64,000 nucleotides of DNA, from the NCBI GenBank assembly GCA_014360495.1, contig JACIXR010000004.1, positions 131,983-195,982 of the forward strand, written 5' to 3'. Below are positions 9,108 to 18,017 of the stretch, piece by piece; position 1 is the first letter of the stretch, and each line of letters starts with the position of its first letter. The notes beneath the pieces were generated by a model. That model worked only from the letters and a program-made list of their open reading frames with translations. It was not told where the DNA came from and did not search any database. This DNA comes from a bacterium. Its GTDB lineage: Bacteria; Armatimonadota; JACIXR01. A program made the position numbers and the translations under genes.

Positions 9108-12100
9108 GTGTCATATTTCAAGAAAATTGCTATTTTCCTTTTCCTTGCTTTAGCCCTTTCCGCCCATCCGCAGGTTTTCGTTTGGCTTGAGGGGGAGAAG
9201 CCTAGCGAGGCGAATCAGCAGTTTGATGTTGCTAAAGTCAATGAGGTCTTGAGCGAGGGAGCTTGGCTTGTGAAAACACTGAGCAAAGAGGATGTATTGG
9301 CTGGTAAGTTGGGAAATGGTCTGCGTCTCGTCTATAACTTTCATATTGAAGAAGAAGGGAATTACTATTTTTGGATTAGGCTTGGCTATGAATTCGTCAG
9401 GGCTCCTATCGTTTGGCAAATAGACGAGGGAGAGAAGCGAGAGATAAAATCGGATGAGCTGACGACTAATTTGACCGAGTTGGGTCCTTGGTACGAGGTA
9501 GCTTGGTTGAAGGTAGGGGAGGTTTTCCTTTCCCATGGCAATCATAAATTGACGATAATTGCCAATAATCCCGGTCCCGATGGACGCTTTCTTCTTGCCA
9601 TAGATGCGATAGCATTCGTCAAGGGAGATTGGGTTCCCGATGGGAATTTGAAGCCGGGCGAGGAGCCGAGCGGCGAATTGGATGTCAAAGCGATGGACAA
9701 TATCTTTCGCTTCTCCAACGAGATTTTGTCTAGAATAAAAGAAGGGAAAAGGGGTGAACTGTCTCTCAACGGATTGTGGCAGGTTTGCCGATACGACGAT
9801 TTGGATATGGATAGAGGCACTTATGAGCCTCTGCGGGAACTTCCACCTCAACCCCATTGGCGTGGCATCAATGTCCCTTCCAATCTCCATTCCCTTCCCC
9901 CCTTGAATATGGCGCATAGGGTTTGGTATCGCTGTAGGGTGGAGATACCGAAGGAACTATCGGGAAAGAGCTTCATTTTAGATTTCTCTGGGACTAACTG
10001 GATAGCCTCTGTGATAGTGAACGGCGTCTTCATCGGTTGGCATAAGAGCACTCGCGTTCCATGGAAAATAGACGTAACGAAGGCAGTTAGACCTGGAGAG
10101 ATAAACGAGATATTGATAGGGATAAAGGACGCTTGGTATGCCATTGATTCCCAATTCCACAAGTCATCCCTAAATAGGATGAGAAATGTTCCCATTCAGA
10201 ACTTCGGGCACATCCGTTTCGTCGCCCCAATTTATCCTTCCACAAAGGGAGATGCGGATGGGACGGAATGCGGAATCACTGACCCCGTTTCCCTCATCGT
10301 CGCGGGAGAGGTTTATGTGGATGATGTGTTCATAAAGACAAGCGTTAAAGATGGACAAATAACAGTAGAATTGAGGCTGAAGAGCAATGCGGAAATCCCT
10401 AAGAGAGTTTCCCTTGAATCGGAGGCGGTCTTTGATAAAACGAAAGAAATAGAGAAGAAATTCCCTGTTCAAAACATTGAGATTCCCCCTAATGGTTCTG
10501 TCGAATGTCAAGTCGCAGCTGAATGGAAGGATGCGAGGTTATGGGTTCCCGGCGATGACCCAGCCAATCTCTATCGTTTTCGGATGAGATTGTTAGCAGA
10601 TGGAAATCTAATTGATGAAACTGAGACGACTTTCGGTTTCCGGGAAATAACTATTGATGGCATATATATCAGGGTTAACGGTATCCGATACAATTTTTGG
10701 AATCTACTGGATGGTTTGAAAGGGAGGACGCCGGAGGAGATGCTTGAGCATTTCAGGAAGGGGAACAATAGGTTTGAGAGATTCAGCGAGGACCTCAGAT
10801 TGAGGCGTTTCTTCGGTCCTCGCAGGTTTCAGCTTGATTGGACGGACGCTCATGGCATTCCTGGACGCCTATCAACGATGATAGATGGGATGTTCATAAA
10901 CTACGACCTATCAAATCCCCTGGTATGGGAGAACTTCCGCGAGCATATTCAGCAGGTAGTCCTTGCCTATCGCAATCATCCTTCCATATTCTTCTATAGC
11001 CTTGAAAACGAGATAGGCTTCATAAATGGGCGTCTTGCCTATAGGCATATAATGGATAAAGTGGAGAGTGAGCTCAAGAGGTTGATTGAGGTGGCGAAGA
11101 CCTACGACCCCACACGCCCCTGCTTTCTTGATGGAAGCGGTGCTTTGAGGGACCAGAGCGCCGATATAAATTGCCTCCATTATCCTGAAGCACAGTGGGA
11201 TGAATATCCTGAGGGAGCCTATGAGCTAAAATTCGATAAGTATGTGGAGGAGATGGGTTGGAATTGGGATAGGCAAAGACCATTGGCGATGGGGGAGATG
11301 ACATTTTTCTCCGGCAAGAACGCCGACCACGCCTGGATAGGCGGGGATAAGGTCTTTGAGGGGCGGTATTTTGCCAAGCGAGCCTATGCTAAATTCGTGA
11401 ATTTGTTGCTGGAGGCGTATCGCTGGAACGATGTAGCCATCCTCTGCCCTTGGATGGGGATGGATGATTTCCCCGAATGCTGGAGGACTCTCTCGCCCTT
11501 GGCTGCTTTCGTAAGAGAGCAGAATTGGAGATTCTTCTCCGGAGATAAGGTGTTAAGAACAGTCAAGGTTTTCAATGATACGCTTTCTTCAAAGCCGATA
11601 AGGTTTTCCTGGCAGGTTCAAATAGGGGAGAAGAAAATCGCTGGCGAAGAGAAAACCTTGCATATAGAGCCGGGTTTCGGCAAGGAGATGAAGATATCGT
11701 TTGGCTTGCCGAAAGTGGATAAGAAAACAATCGCAAAATTGACCCTGAGCGTCAGCCAGGAAGGGGAAAAAGGGTTTCAAGATGTCAAGATATTTTCCAT
11801 CTTTCCTCCTATTAAGGGAATCTCTATTAAACATCCTATCTATGTCTTCCCCATTGATAACAAGCTGATTGATTTTTTGAAAAAGTGGGGGATTTCTCCC
11901 AAGCCGATTGGCTCGCTTGAAGAGGTTAGAAACTTCCCTGCCATCTTGATAATATCTCCAAATTCCCTATCCTCAGACATGGCGAATTCCGATTTTCTCT
12001 CCAGCTTGGTGGCGAAAGGAGCAAGGATAATTTGTCTTGAGCAGACGAATCCAATCAAAGTGATTGGCTCGCTGAATTTGAAGCCGACTCAGCATGAAGC

Positions 12101-13475
12101 GAGCTATAATTTCCCCCTCGGTGTCTTTTCTCAGATATTTTCCAATTTGGGACAGGAGGATTTCTCCTGTTGGGCGGGGGATTCTCCCACAGCGGAGTAT
12201 GTTTGGGAGAAGCCGGCGGGAGGGGCGCGCTCTCTGGTGGTATGCGGTCCGGGATTGGATTTCGCGAGTCTCCTTGAAATAAAGCTCGGAAAGGGAGTAT
12301 TATTAGCATCTCAGCTCAAAATCGGGGAAAAGTTGGATATGGAACCCTCCGCTCAACTCCTCTTTGCAAATCTCTTGAAATACGCTGATTCATATCAACC
12401 GCCGGAGAAAAGGCTTCTCGCTTATGTCTCGCAGGAAAAATTGAATTTCCTGAAATCAAATGGATATAGAATAGAGGAGGTCAAAAGCCTGAGTGAAGCG
12501 CTCTCGCAGGCTTCGGCTGTTCTTATCGTTGAAGCTGATAAGAGCAGGATAGGAGAGCTCCTTGCCAATAAAGGGAAAGTTGAGGATTTCGTTAATAAGG
12601 GCGGTTGGATAATGCTTTGGGGATTGGCTCCCGATGGTATGGAGGATTTCAACAAACTGCTTGGAACGAAGCATCTTATAAGGGAGTTTCGCTTGGAGAG
12701 GGTTTCCCTGAACAGGGACCCATTGAACGAGGGGTTGGGCAATTGCGATGTCCTTCAGTATACGGATGAGGAAATAATGTTCGGAGACAAATGGCTCTCG
12801 CAAAATGTCTATACTTATTGTGTTGATGGTGAGGATATAGCGCCCTTCTGTAGGCTTCCCAATCAGCCCGAGGGACCGTATCGTCCAACGAAGGACGACC
12901 ATGACCCCTTCAATTTGGTGAATGGGATGACGGGGCATGATTTCTGGCGCTATATCTATCAGATTTGGTATGGGGATTGGAATCCCGAGGGCTCGCCTCC
13001 CTTCATTTTCCGATTACCTGTGCCGGCGAAGATTAAGAGCATTGAAATCTGGAATAATGCCTATTACGACACGATAAAGGATTTGGAGATTCAAATGGAT
13101 GGGAAAAGGGTCTTGATGACAGAGCTTCCCGATGCGATGGCGCCGAAATTGATAAATTTGGATGGAAAAGAGGCGAAGGAAAGCATATCGTTCATAGTTA
13201 GAAGCGTGAGGAAGCATCAAGATATGCCCCTGGTTGGTATTGATAATGTGAGGATAATAAGGGAGCTCCCCGATTGGTATAAAGGAAGGGTTTATCCACT
13301 AGACAATGTGGGGGGATTGGTACGATATCCGAGGGGAAAGGGAGGATTTATTTTGAACCAATTGAACATCTCCGCTCCCGATACGAAGGAGAATATGAGT
13401 AAGAAAAGGAGGATTTTAGAGGTCATTCTCATGAATTTGGGAGTTTCGTTAGAGAGTTTTCAAGAAAGGCAATAG
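9108..13475 (+). CDS. Giant secreted glycoside hydrolase family 2 enzyme
   Basis: 1455 residues. GTG 9108 is preferred because GGAGG lies eight bases upstream; GTG 9099 overlaps that SD. A signal peptide (KKIAIFLFLALALSAHP) leads. Residues ~25-170 form a CBM35/6-like module, ~220-350 the GH2 sugar-binding domain (SLNGLWQ ... VIVNGVFIGWHK), ~390-520 an Ig-like domain and ~525-830 the catalytic barrel. FFYSLENEIGF gives the acid/base Glu635, and PLAMGEMTFF the nucleophile Glu730. The region ~910-1240 holds two GATase-like domains also present in the GH2 at 41081. The last part (~1270-1380) is discoidin-like (FRLPVPAKIKSIEIWNNAYY). Probably a beta-galactosidase or beta-glucuronidase-type enzyme; substrate unknown. 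Confidence 0.8.
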   Translation: MSYFKKIAIFLFLALALSAHPQVFVWLEGEKPSEANQQFDVAKVNEVLSEGAWLVKTLSKEDVLAGKLGNGLRLVYNFHIEEEGNYYFWIRLGYEFVRAPIVWQIDEGEKREIKSDELTTNLTELGPWYEVAWLKVGEVFLSHGNHKLTIIANNPGPDGRFLLAIDAIAFVKGDWVPDGNLKPGEEPSGELDVKAMDNIFRFSNEILSRIKEGKRGELSLNGLWQVCRYDDLDMDRGTYEPLRELPPQPHWRGINVPSNLHSLPPLNMAHRVWYRCRVEIPKELSGKSFILDFSGTNWIASVIVNGVFIGWHKSTRVPWKIDVTKAVRPGEINEILIGIKDAWYAIDSQFHKSSLNRMRNVPIQNFGHIRFVAPIYPSTKGDADGTECGITDPVSLIVAGEVYVDDVFIKTSVKDGQITVELRLKSNAEIPKRVSLESEAVFDKTKEIEKKFPVQNIEIPPNGSVECQVAAEWKDARLWVPGDDPANLYRFRMRLLADGNLIDETETTFGFREITIDGIYIRVNGIRYNFWNLLDGLKGRTPEEMLEHFRKGNNRFERFSEDLRLRRFFGPRRFQLDWTDAHGIPGRLSTMIDGMFINYDLSNPLVWENFREHIQQVVLAYRNHPSIFFYSLENEIGFINGRLAYRHIMDKVESELKRLIEVAKTYDPTRPCFLDGSGALRDQSADINCLHYPEAQWDEYPEGAYELKFDKYVEEMGWNWDRQRPLAMGEMTFFSGKNADHAWIGGDKVFEGRYFAKRAYAKFVNLLLEAYRWNDVAILCPWMGMDDFPECWRTLSPLAAFVREQNWRFFSGDKVLRTVKVFNDTLSSKPIRFSWQVQIGEKKIAGEEKTLHIEPGFGKEMKISFGLPKVDKKTIAKLTLSVSQEGEKGFQDVKIFSIFPPIKGISIKHPIYVFPIDNKLIDFLKKWGISPKPIGSLEEVRNFPAILIISPNSLSSDMANSDFLSSLVAKGARIICLEQTNPIKVIGSLNLKPTQHEASYNFPLGVFSQIFSNLGQEDFSCWAGDSPTAEYVWEKPAGGARSLVVCGPGLDFASLLEIKLGKGVLLASQLKIGEKLDMEPSAQLLFANLLKYADSYQPPEKRLLAYVSQEKLNFLKSNGYRIEEVKSLSEALSQASAVLIVEADKSRIGELLANKGKVEDFVNKGGWIMLWGLAPDGMEDFNKLLGTKHLIREFRLERVSLNRDPLNEGLGNCDVLQYTDEEIMFGDKWLSQNVYTYCVDGEDIAPFCRLPNQPEGPYRPTKDDHDPFNLVNGMTGHDFWRYIYQIWYGDWNPEGSPPFIFRLPVPAKIKSIEIWNNAYYDTIKDLEIQMDGKRVLMTELPDAMAPKLINLDGKEAKESISFIVRSVRKHQDMPLVGIDNVRIIRELPDWYKGRVYPLDNVGGLVRYPRGKGGFILNQLNISAPDTKENMSKKRRILEVILMNLGVSLESFQERQ

Positions 13476-13540
13476 ATTTTCTTAACTTTAAAGTTCTGTA
13501 GTGATACCGCTCTTTTCGTCATTGTGATACTAATCCTCTC

Positions 13541-13612
13541 TGTCATTGCGAGGTGCGAATAGATGAAGCAATCTCAACAGAGATTGCCACGCCCACCTTC
13601 GGTGGGCTTCCA
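13541..13612. repeat. Dispersed palindromic repeat
   Basis: Contains TGTCATTGCGAGG, GAAGCAATCTC, GAGATTGCCACG and the hairpin GCCCACC-TTC-GGTGGGC. Same family as the repeats in most other intergenic gaps here. Confidence 0.75.
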
Positions 13613-13744
13613 AAGACAAAAATATGTAGAGACTGTTGTACCTACTTTTCATTTGAAAGGTCAATTTTTCTTAAATATTCCCTTTTTTATTTTTTCCTCT
13701 GTAGTGTAAGATTAGATTGAATTAAAAATGAGGAGCTGATTGAG

Positions 13745-15772
13745 ATGATAAAGAGGAAATTGTTAACGATTCTTCTCTTATCTTTATTTCCCTTCCTATC
13801 CTTACCCGAGCAGAAGCTCGGCAGATTCTCCCAGGTTATCTCCCAAAGGGAGGGATATATCTGGAACATCCACTACGCGGTATATGTGGAAAGGGGATTT
13901 AAGGTCTTCGCTATCCTCCCTCAACGAGGAGACGACGCTTTCGGCAAATCTCTCTACGCCGGCTTCCTCACTCTCCTTATAGATGACCAATATCTCTATT
14001 CTCTTTTCCCCGACCCAAAAGATGGTACCGAGATAATAGAGGCTGATGAGAATCATATTATCGTTGCGAAGAGCGCTTCAACCCCTGATTTCAATGCGAG
14101 GACATTCTGCGAGATTTGGATTGGCTATCCCTATCTTCGCTTTTGGGCGGAGATAGAACCGAAAAGAAATCTCCATATCCAATATGTTCTCACCGGCTAC
14201 CCTTGGGCTGAGCTAACCGCCCCCTCCAACTGGATACTTTCAGATGGAGAAATCAAAGAGATTAAAGAAGGTTATATTTTAGCTCCGGGAAGTAAATTGA
14301 AGAATGGCTATATAGCCTTCCATCCATCCGAGCCTGTCACCTATCTTTTTCTCTTCACTCATCACCCTTTATCAATCTTCAAGAACGAATGGGAAATCCG
14401 CGTATCCTTCTCCAATTCCCTTTCGCCCGGCAGGAAGTATACACTTCCGCCTCTATATTACGCCGTTCTGCCATCGGATTACAAAACGATAAAGAAGGAA
14501 TTGGTTGAGAAGCTCTGGCGTTCTTGCTTCTCAGCTCCCGAAACAATTGAAACTAAGTTCGGTAAAGACGGCAAGGGCGCCTTTGTTCAATATCACATCA
14601 AGTTCAAAAAAGAGAAAGGAGAATTCTCTGTTAATCCACTCAAAATCCTTCCCATCCCTCCCACTATAAGCGAGTTAGCTAAACCCTCCTTTACTATTTC
14701 CTCCTTGCTCGGCGATGTGGGCTATATAGATGGTGAAGGGGCAAGGATTTATCTTCCCATCCCAGCGAATATCAATTCGCTCACTGTGAAATTTCCTCCC
14801 CTCCAGAGGGAGAAGCAGGAAATCGTTGAGAAACATTTAAAGGAGATTTTGAGACATCAAAATCCCGATGGAACATTCTCCTTTTCCCGTGGGCGTCCCT
14901 TCTATGATGGGCTCACCACTTCCGCACTCATCCAACTTTATCCCATACTTTCCTCACCTCTTAAAGATAATGTGGCAGAGGCTGTGAGAAAATGCTTGGA
15001 TTATTGGTGGGGAAGGTTGGAGAGGGATGATAAGTCTGGAATTCATTGGTTTCCAGAGCCACCACCCTCAATTCCCCAAGTTGACTACCCCGAGATAACT
15101 TCCACTCTCCTATATCCCACCGCTGCTTACGCCCAGCTCGTGGATAGGAAATACATCTCCCAAATACTTGACAAAGCCATCCAATTAAGGGAAAGCTTGC
15201 CTCCCGCCTACGATTGGACGGGAAGCGCCTATGCTTTCCCCGGTCCCGATTACCTTCATATAATAGTTGAATCAACCGTTGGCGGTTATCTCGCCTATGC
15301 AAGCTTATACCACATTTTCAATATGGCGGGAAGAAAGGATTTAGCGGATGAGTTCTTCGCGAGAGCCTCCTTTGCTTTCCGGGCGATGGAGCTTTATAGA
15401 CATAGAAAAGAATACAAGGAAGAAGAAATCGTTTCGGAGATAAAGTGGGACAGCTTCAAAATAAAGATTGAGATACCCTGGGATTACACGATGTATACTT
15501 GGTTTTCCTTTGTTCCCCTTTGGTGGCTTACGAAGGAGGATGTTTATAATTTGTGGAATGTCTTGGAAAGGGAGAAGTGGTGGAGATATTATGAGAAAAG
15601 CCCCCAGCGAGCTTATGATTACGCTCATTTAATTGCAATACATAGGTTCAAGAAGGAGGATTGGAGGAAATATTTGTCGGAGTTCGAGGACAAGCCCTTT
15701 GCCTACGATTACTTTGATTACACTCCTGTTTTCACCGTCATAGCTTATCCCTGGCTCGCTCTTCCAGATTAA
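13745..15772 (+). CDS. Secreted protein of unknown function with a probable alpha/alpha-barrel domain
   Basis: 675 residues. ATG 13745 follows GAGGAGCTGATTGAG. An N-terminal signal peptide (KRKLLTILLLSLFPFLSLP) indicates export. Residues ~30-270 are beta-rich. Residues ~345-640 are helical with the spacing of an (alpha/alpha)n toroid: EIVEKHLKEILRHQNPDGTF, AEAVRKCLDYWWGRLER, VGGYLAYASLYHIFNMAGRK. Aromatic clusters such as DYWWGR, FVPLWWLT and EREKWWRYYEK would suit sugar binding. I do not recognise the family. It sits downstream of the GH2 gene across a 269-base repeat-bearing gap, and a role in polysaccharide breakdown is only inferred from context. Confidence 0.7.
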   Translation: MIKRKLLTILLLSLFPFLSLPEQKLGRFSQVISQREGYIWNIHYAVYVERGFKVFAILPQRGDDAFGKSLYAGFLTLLIDDQYLYSLFPDPKDGTEIIEADENHIIVAKSASTPDFNARTFCEIWIGYPYLRFWAEIEPKRNLHIQYVLTGYPWAELTAPSNWILSDGEIKEIKEGYILAPGSKLKNGYIAFHPSEPVTYLFLFTHHPLSIFKNEWEIRVSFSNSLSPGRKYTLPPLYYAVLPSDYKTIKKELVEKLWRSCFSAPETIETKFGKDGKGAFVQYHIKFKKEKGEFSVNPLKILPIPPTISELAKPSFTISSLLGDVGYIDGEGARIYLPIPANINSLTVKFPPLQREKQEIVEKHLKEILRHQNPDGTFSFSRGRPFYDGLTTSALIQLYPILSSPLKDNVAEAVRKCLDYWWGRLERDDKSGIHWFPEPPPSIPQVDYPEITSTLLYPTAAYAQLVDRKYISQILDKAIQLRESLPPAYDWTGSAYAFPGPDYLHIIVESTVGGYLAYASLYHIFNMAGRKDLADEFFARASFAFRAMELYRHRKEYKEEEIVSEIKWDSFKIKIEIPWDYTMYTWFSFVPLWWLTKEDVYNLWNVLEREKWWRYYEKSPQRAYDYAHLIAIHRFKKEDWRKYLSEFEDKPFAYDYFDYTPVFTVIAYPWLALPD

Positions 15773-15780
15773 AATTTGAA

Positions 15781-15809
15781 TTTCCATATCTTTTACTCGG
15801 ATTTATAAT
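15781..15809 (+). promoter_or_regulatory. Promoter of argJB with a very short leader
   Basis: TTTCCA (15781-15786), 17-base spacer and a perfect TATAAT (15804-15809). The ATG of argJ is at 15820 with no SD, so the mRNA would start about four bases before it. Confidence 0.55.
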
Positions 15810-15819
15810 TCTTCTTACT

Positions 15820-16965
15820 ATGCCTCCGAAGGGTTTCTTGTTCTCAGGAGTGAATTGCGGTTTGAAGAAGGGAAAGCCCGATTTGGGCATCATCTATACG
15901 GAAAAGCCTGCTAATTGGGCGGGGGTGTTCACGACTAATGCATTTAAATCGGCTCCCGTCATAGTTTCGCAAGGGAAAATGGGCAAAAAAGTTAGAGCGA
16001 TAGTTGTCAACTCGGGAAATGCTAATGCGGGCACGGGTGAGGAAGGAATCTCCGACGCGGAGGAGATGTGTGCCGAGGTAGCGAGAAACCTGGGAATAAA
16101 GGAAGAGGAGGTTTTGGTAGCATCAACTGGGGTTATAGGGGAAAGGCTTCCAATGGAGAGAATCAGGGAGGGAATAAAGAGAGCGGTAGGGCAATTATCC
16201 TCTGATAACTTCCCCAAATTTGCGGAGGCGATTATGACCACCGATACATTCCCCAAACTCGTGGAAAAGGAATTGGATGGCGGAAGAGCTTTCCTATTGG
16301 GAATGGGGAAAGGAGCGGGAATGATTCATCCCCAGATGGCTACTATGCTCGTCTTCCTCTTAACTGACGCGGATTTTCAATCCCATCAACTTAAAGAATG
16401 CCTGAAAAAAGCGGTAGATGTCTCTTTTCACTGTTTAAGTGTGGATGGCGATACCTCAACGAACGATTCCGTCTTCGTTTTAGCTAATGGGATGAGCGAG
16501 ATGAACGACGTTTTCACCTTCCAAGGGGCTTTAAATGAAGCTTGTGTTGATTTGGCGAAGATGATAGCGAGGGATGGAGAGGGTGCAACAAAGCTAATTT
16601 TGATAAAGGTGAGAGGAGCGAAAAGCGAAGAAGAGGCAAGGGGAGTGGGGCGAAGGATAGCGGTTTCCCCATTGGTGAAGACAGCCTTCTTCGGCGCCGA
16701 CCCCAATGTGGGTCGCATCCTATGCGCTATAGGAAACTTTCCCTTTGAGACGGCGCCAGCGGTTGATATCTTCATCTCGGGAGAAAAGGTAGCGGAAAGT
16801 GGGGCGATTATAAAATTCAATAAGGAGGAACTGCGAGATTTTCTGAAAAATAATCGGGAGATAGAGGTGGAGATAGATTTGAAGCGTGGGAACTCATTCG
16901 CCATTGTCTATACTTGCGATTTATCCTATGATTATGTGAAGATAAACGCTGAATACACGACATAA
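15820..16965 (+). CDS. argJ: Bifunctional ornithine acetyltransferase / N-acetylglutamate synthase ArgJ
   Basis: 381 residues, the usual ArgJ length. It makes N-acetylglutamate and recycles the acetyl group from N-acetylornithine in cyclic arginine biosynthesis. The self-cleavage motif is clear: KGAGMIHPQMATMLVF with nucleophile Thr175 in ATML. NSGNANAGTG near residue 70 and VDGDTSTNDSVFV near residue 210 are also typical. It is the first gene of argJ-argB, with nine bases between the two genes. The start has no SD and lies just after a promoter. Other arg genes are not in the window. Confidence 0.93.
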   Translation: MPPKGFLFSGVNCGLKKGKPDLGIIYTEKPANWAGVFTTNAFKSAPVIVSQGKMGKKVRAIVVNSGNANAGTGEEGISDAEEMCAEVARNLGIKEEEVLVASTGVIGERLPMERIREGIKRAVGQLSSDNFPKFAEAIMTTDTFPKLVEKELDGGRAFLLGMGKGAGMIHPQMATMLVFLLTDADFQSHQLKECLKKAVDVSFHCLSVDGDTSTNDSVFVLANGMSEMNDVFTFQGALNEACVDLAKMIARDGEGATKLILIKVRGAKSEEEARGVGRRIAVSPLVKTAFFGADPNVGRILCAIGNFPFETAPAVDIFISGEKVAESGAIIKFNKEELRDFLKNNREIEVEIDLKRGNSFAIVYTCDLSYDYVKINAEYTT

Positions 16966-16974
16966 GGAGGAAAA

Positions 16975-17820
16975 ATGGAGGATTTGAAGAAAAGAGCAGA
17001 GGTCTTAATTGAAGCCCTTCCCTATATAAGACGCTTTTGGGGGAAGAAGATTGTGATAAAATACGGCGGTTCCGCTATGGAGGACCCATCTCTGAGGGAT
17101 GAGGTATTGCGAGATGTTCTCCTCCTTCATTATGTGGGGATGAAAGTTGTCCTTGTCCATGGGGGAGGAAAGGAGGTAAGCGAGTGGATGAAGAAATTTG
17201 GGAAAGAGCCAGTTTTCGTTGATGGGCAAAGGGTAACGGATGTGGAATCGCTTGAGATAGCGGAGATGGTGTTGGCGGGAAAGACGAATAAGGATTTAGT
17301 GGCGAGGCTTTGGAAGCTTGGAGGGAAAGCTGTGGGAATATCGGGAAAGGACGCGGGTTTTATCATAGCCAAAAGAAAGGAAGGGTTGGGGGAAGTGGGA
17401 GAGATAGAGAGGGTGGACCCTCACATATTGGATGTCCTAATGGATGATTCATATATTCCCGTGATATCATCAATTGCGATGGATGAGGAAGGAAAGGGAT
17501 TGAATGTGAACGCCGATACGGCAGCTGGACATATAGCAGGAGCGATTAAAGCCGAGAAGCTACTGATTTTGACGGATGTGAGGGGCGTTTTGGAAAGGGC
17601 AGACGATGAGGGGAGTTTGATATCGGTTATAAATTTTGAGGATTTGGATGGAATAATAGAGAGGGTGGGAGGTGGGATGAAGCCGAAGCTGTTGGCTTGC
17701 AAGATAGCGCTTCTTAAGGGAGTAAGAAGTGCTCATATAATAGATGGAAGATTGCCCCATTCCCTGTTGATGGAGATATTCACGGATAGGGGCTTGGGAA
17801 CGATGATAATCAAGGATTGA
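16975..17820 (+). CDS. argB: Acetylglutamate kinase ArgB
   Basis: 281 residues. It phosphorylates N-acetylglutamate, the second step of arginine synthesis, and is paired with argJ directly upstream. Amino-acid kinase motifs are KIVIKYGGSAM near residue 25, VVLVHGGGKEVSEWMKK near residue 60, NVNADTAAGHIAGA near 180 and KLLILTDVRGVL near 195. ATG 16975 has AAGGAGGAAAA immediately upstream. VGGGMKPKLLACKIAL near the C-terminus is part of the arginine-binding region in feedback-inhibited ArgB proteins, so allosteric control by arginine is plausible. Confidence 0.93.
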   Translation: MEDLKKRAEVLIEALPYIRRFWGKKIVIKYGGSAMEDPSLRDEVLRDVLLLHYVGMKVVLVHGGGKEVSEWMKKFGKEPVFVDGQRVTDVESLEIAEMVLAGKTNKDLVARLWKLGGKAVGISGKDAGFIIAKRKEGLGEVGEIERVDPHILDVLMDDSYIPVISSIAMDEEGKGLNVNADTAAGHIAGAIKAEKLLILTDVRGVLERADDEGSLISVINFEDLDGIIERVGGGMKPKLLACKIALLKGVRSAHIIDGRLPHSLLMEIFTDRGLGTMIIKD

Positions 17821-17829
17821 CCCTTAACT

Positions 17830-17908
17830 GCCATTGCGAGCCCACCGAAGGTGGGCGTGGCAATCTCTTTTGAGAGTGCTTCGTTTCTTCGCTCCTCACA
17901 ATGAAAGG
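17830..17908. repeat. Dispersed palindromic repeat in a convergent gap
   Basis: GCCATTGCGAG, then the hairpin CCCACC-GAA-GGTGGG, GCGTGGCAATCTC, a GCTTCGTTTCTTCGCTCC arm and CACAATGA. It lies between the convergent ends of argB and the beta-propeller gene and may also help terminate transcription. Confidence 0.75.
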
Positions 17909-18017
17909 GGGGGCGGCTCGCAACGGCAAAATTATAGAACGACCAGAAATACTACGCAGTGTTACCTTTGTTAAAAAGGCGTCTTTACAACACCAAAAAA
18001 TAAAAAGCCAATCTCCT

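Noticed and set aside
9150-9917. 255-codon open frame on the minus strand inside the GH2 gene
   Set aside because: It overlaps the signal peptide and GH2 sugar-binding coding on the plus strand, has no SD and no recognisable motif; long antisense frames are common in these purine-rich genes.
16428-16904. 158-codon minus-strand frame inside argJ
   Set aside because: Shadow of a well-conserved gene, with no independent evidence.
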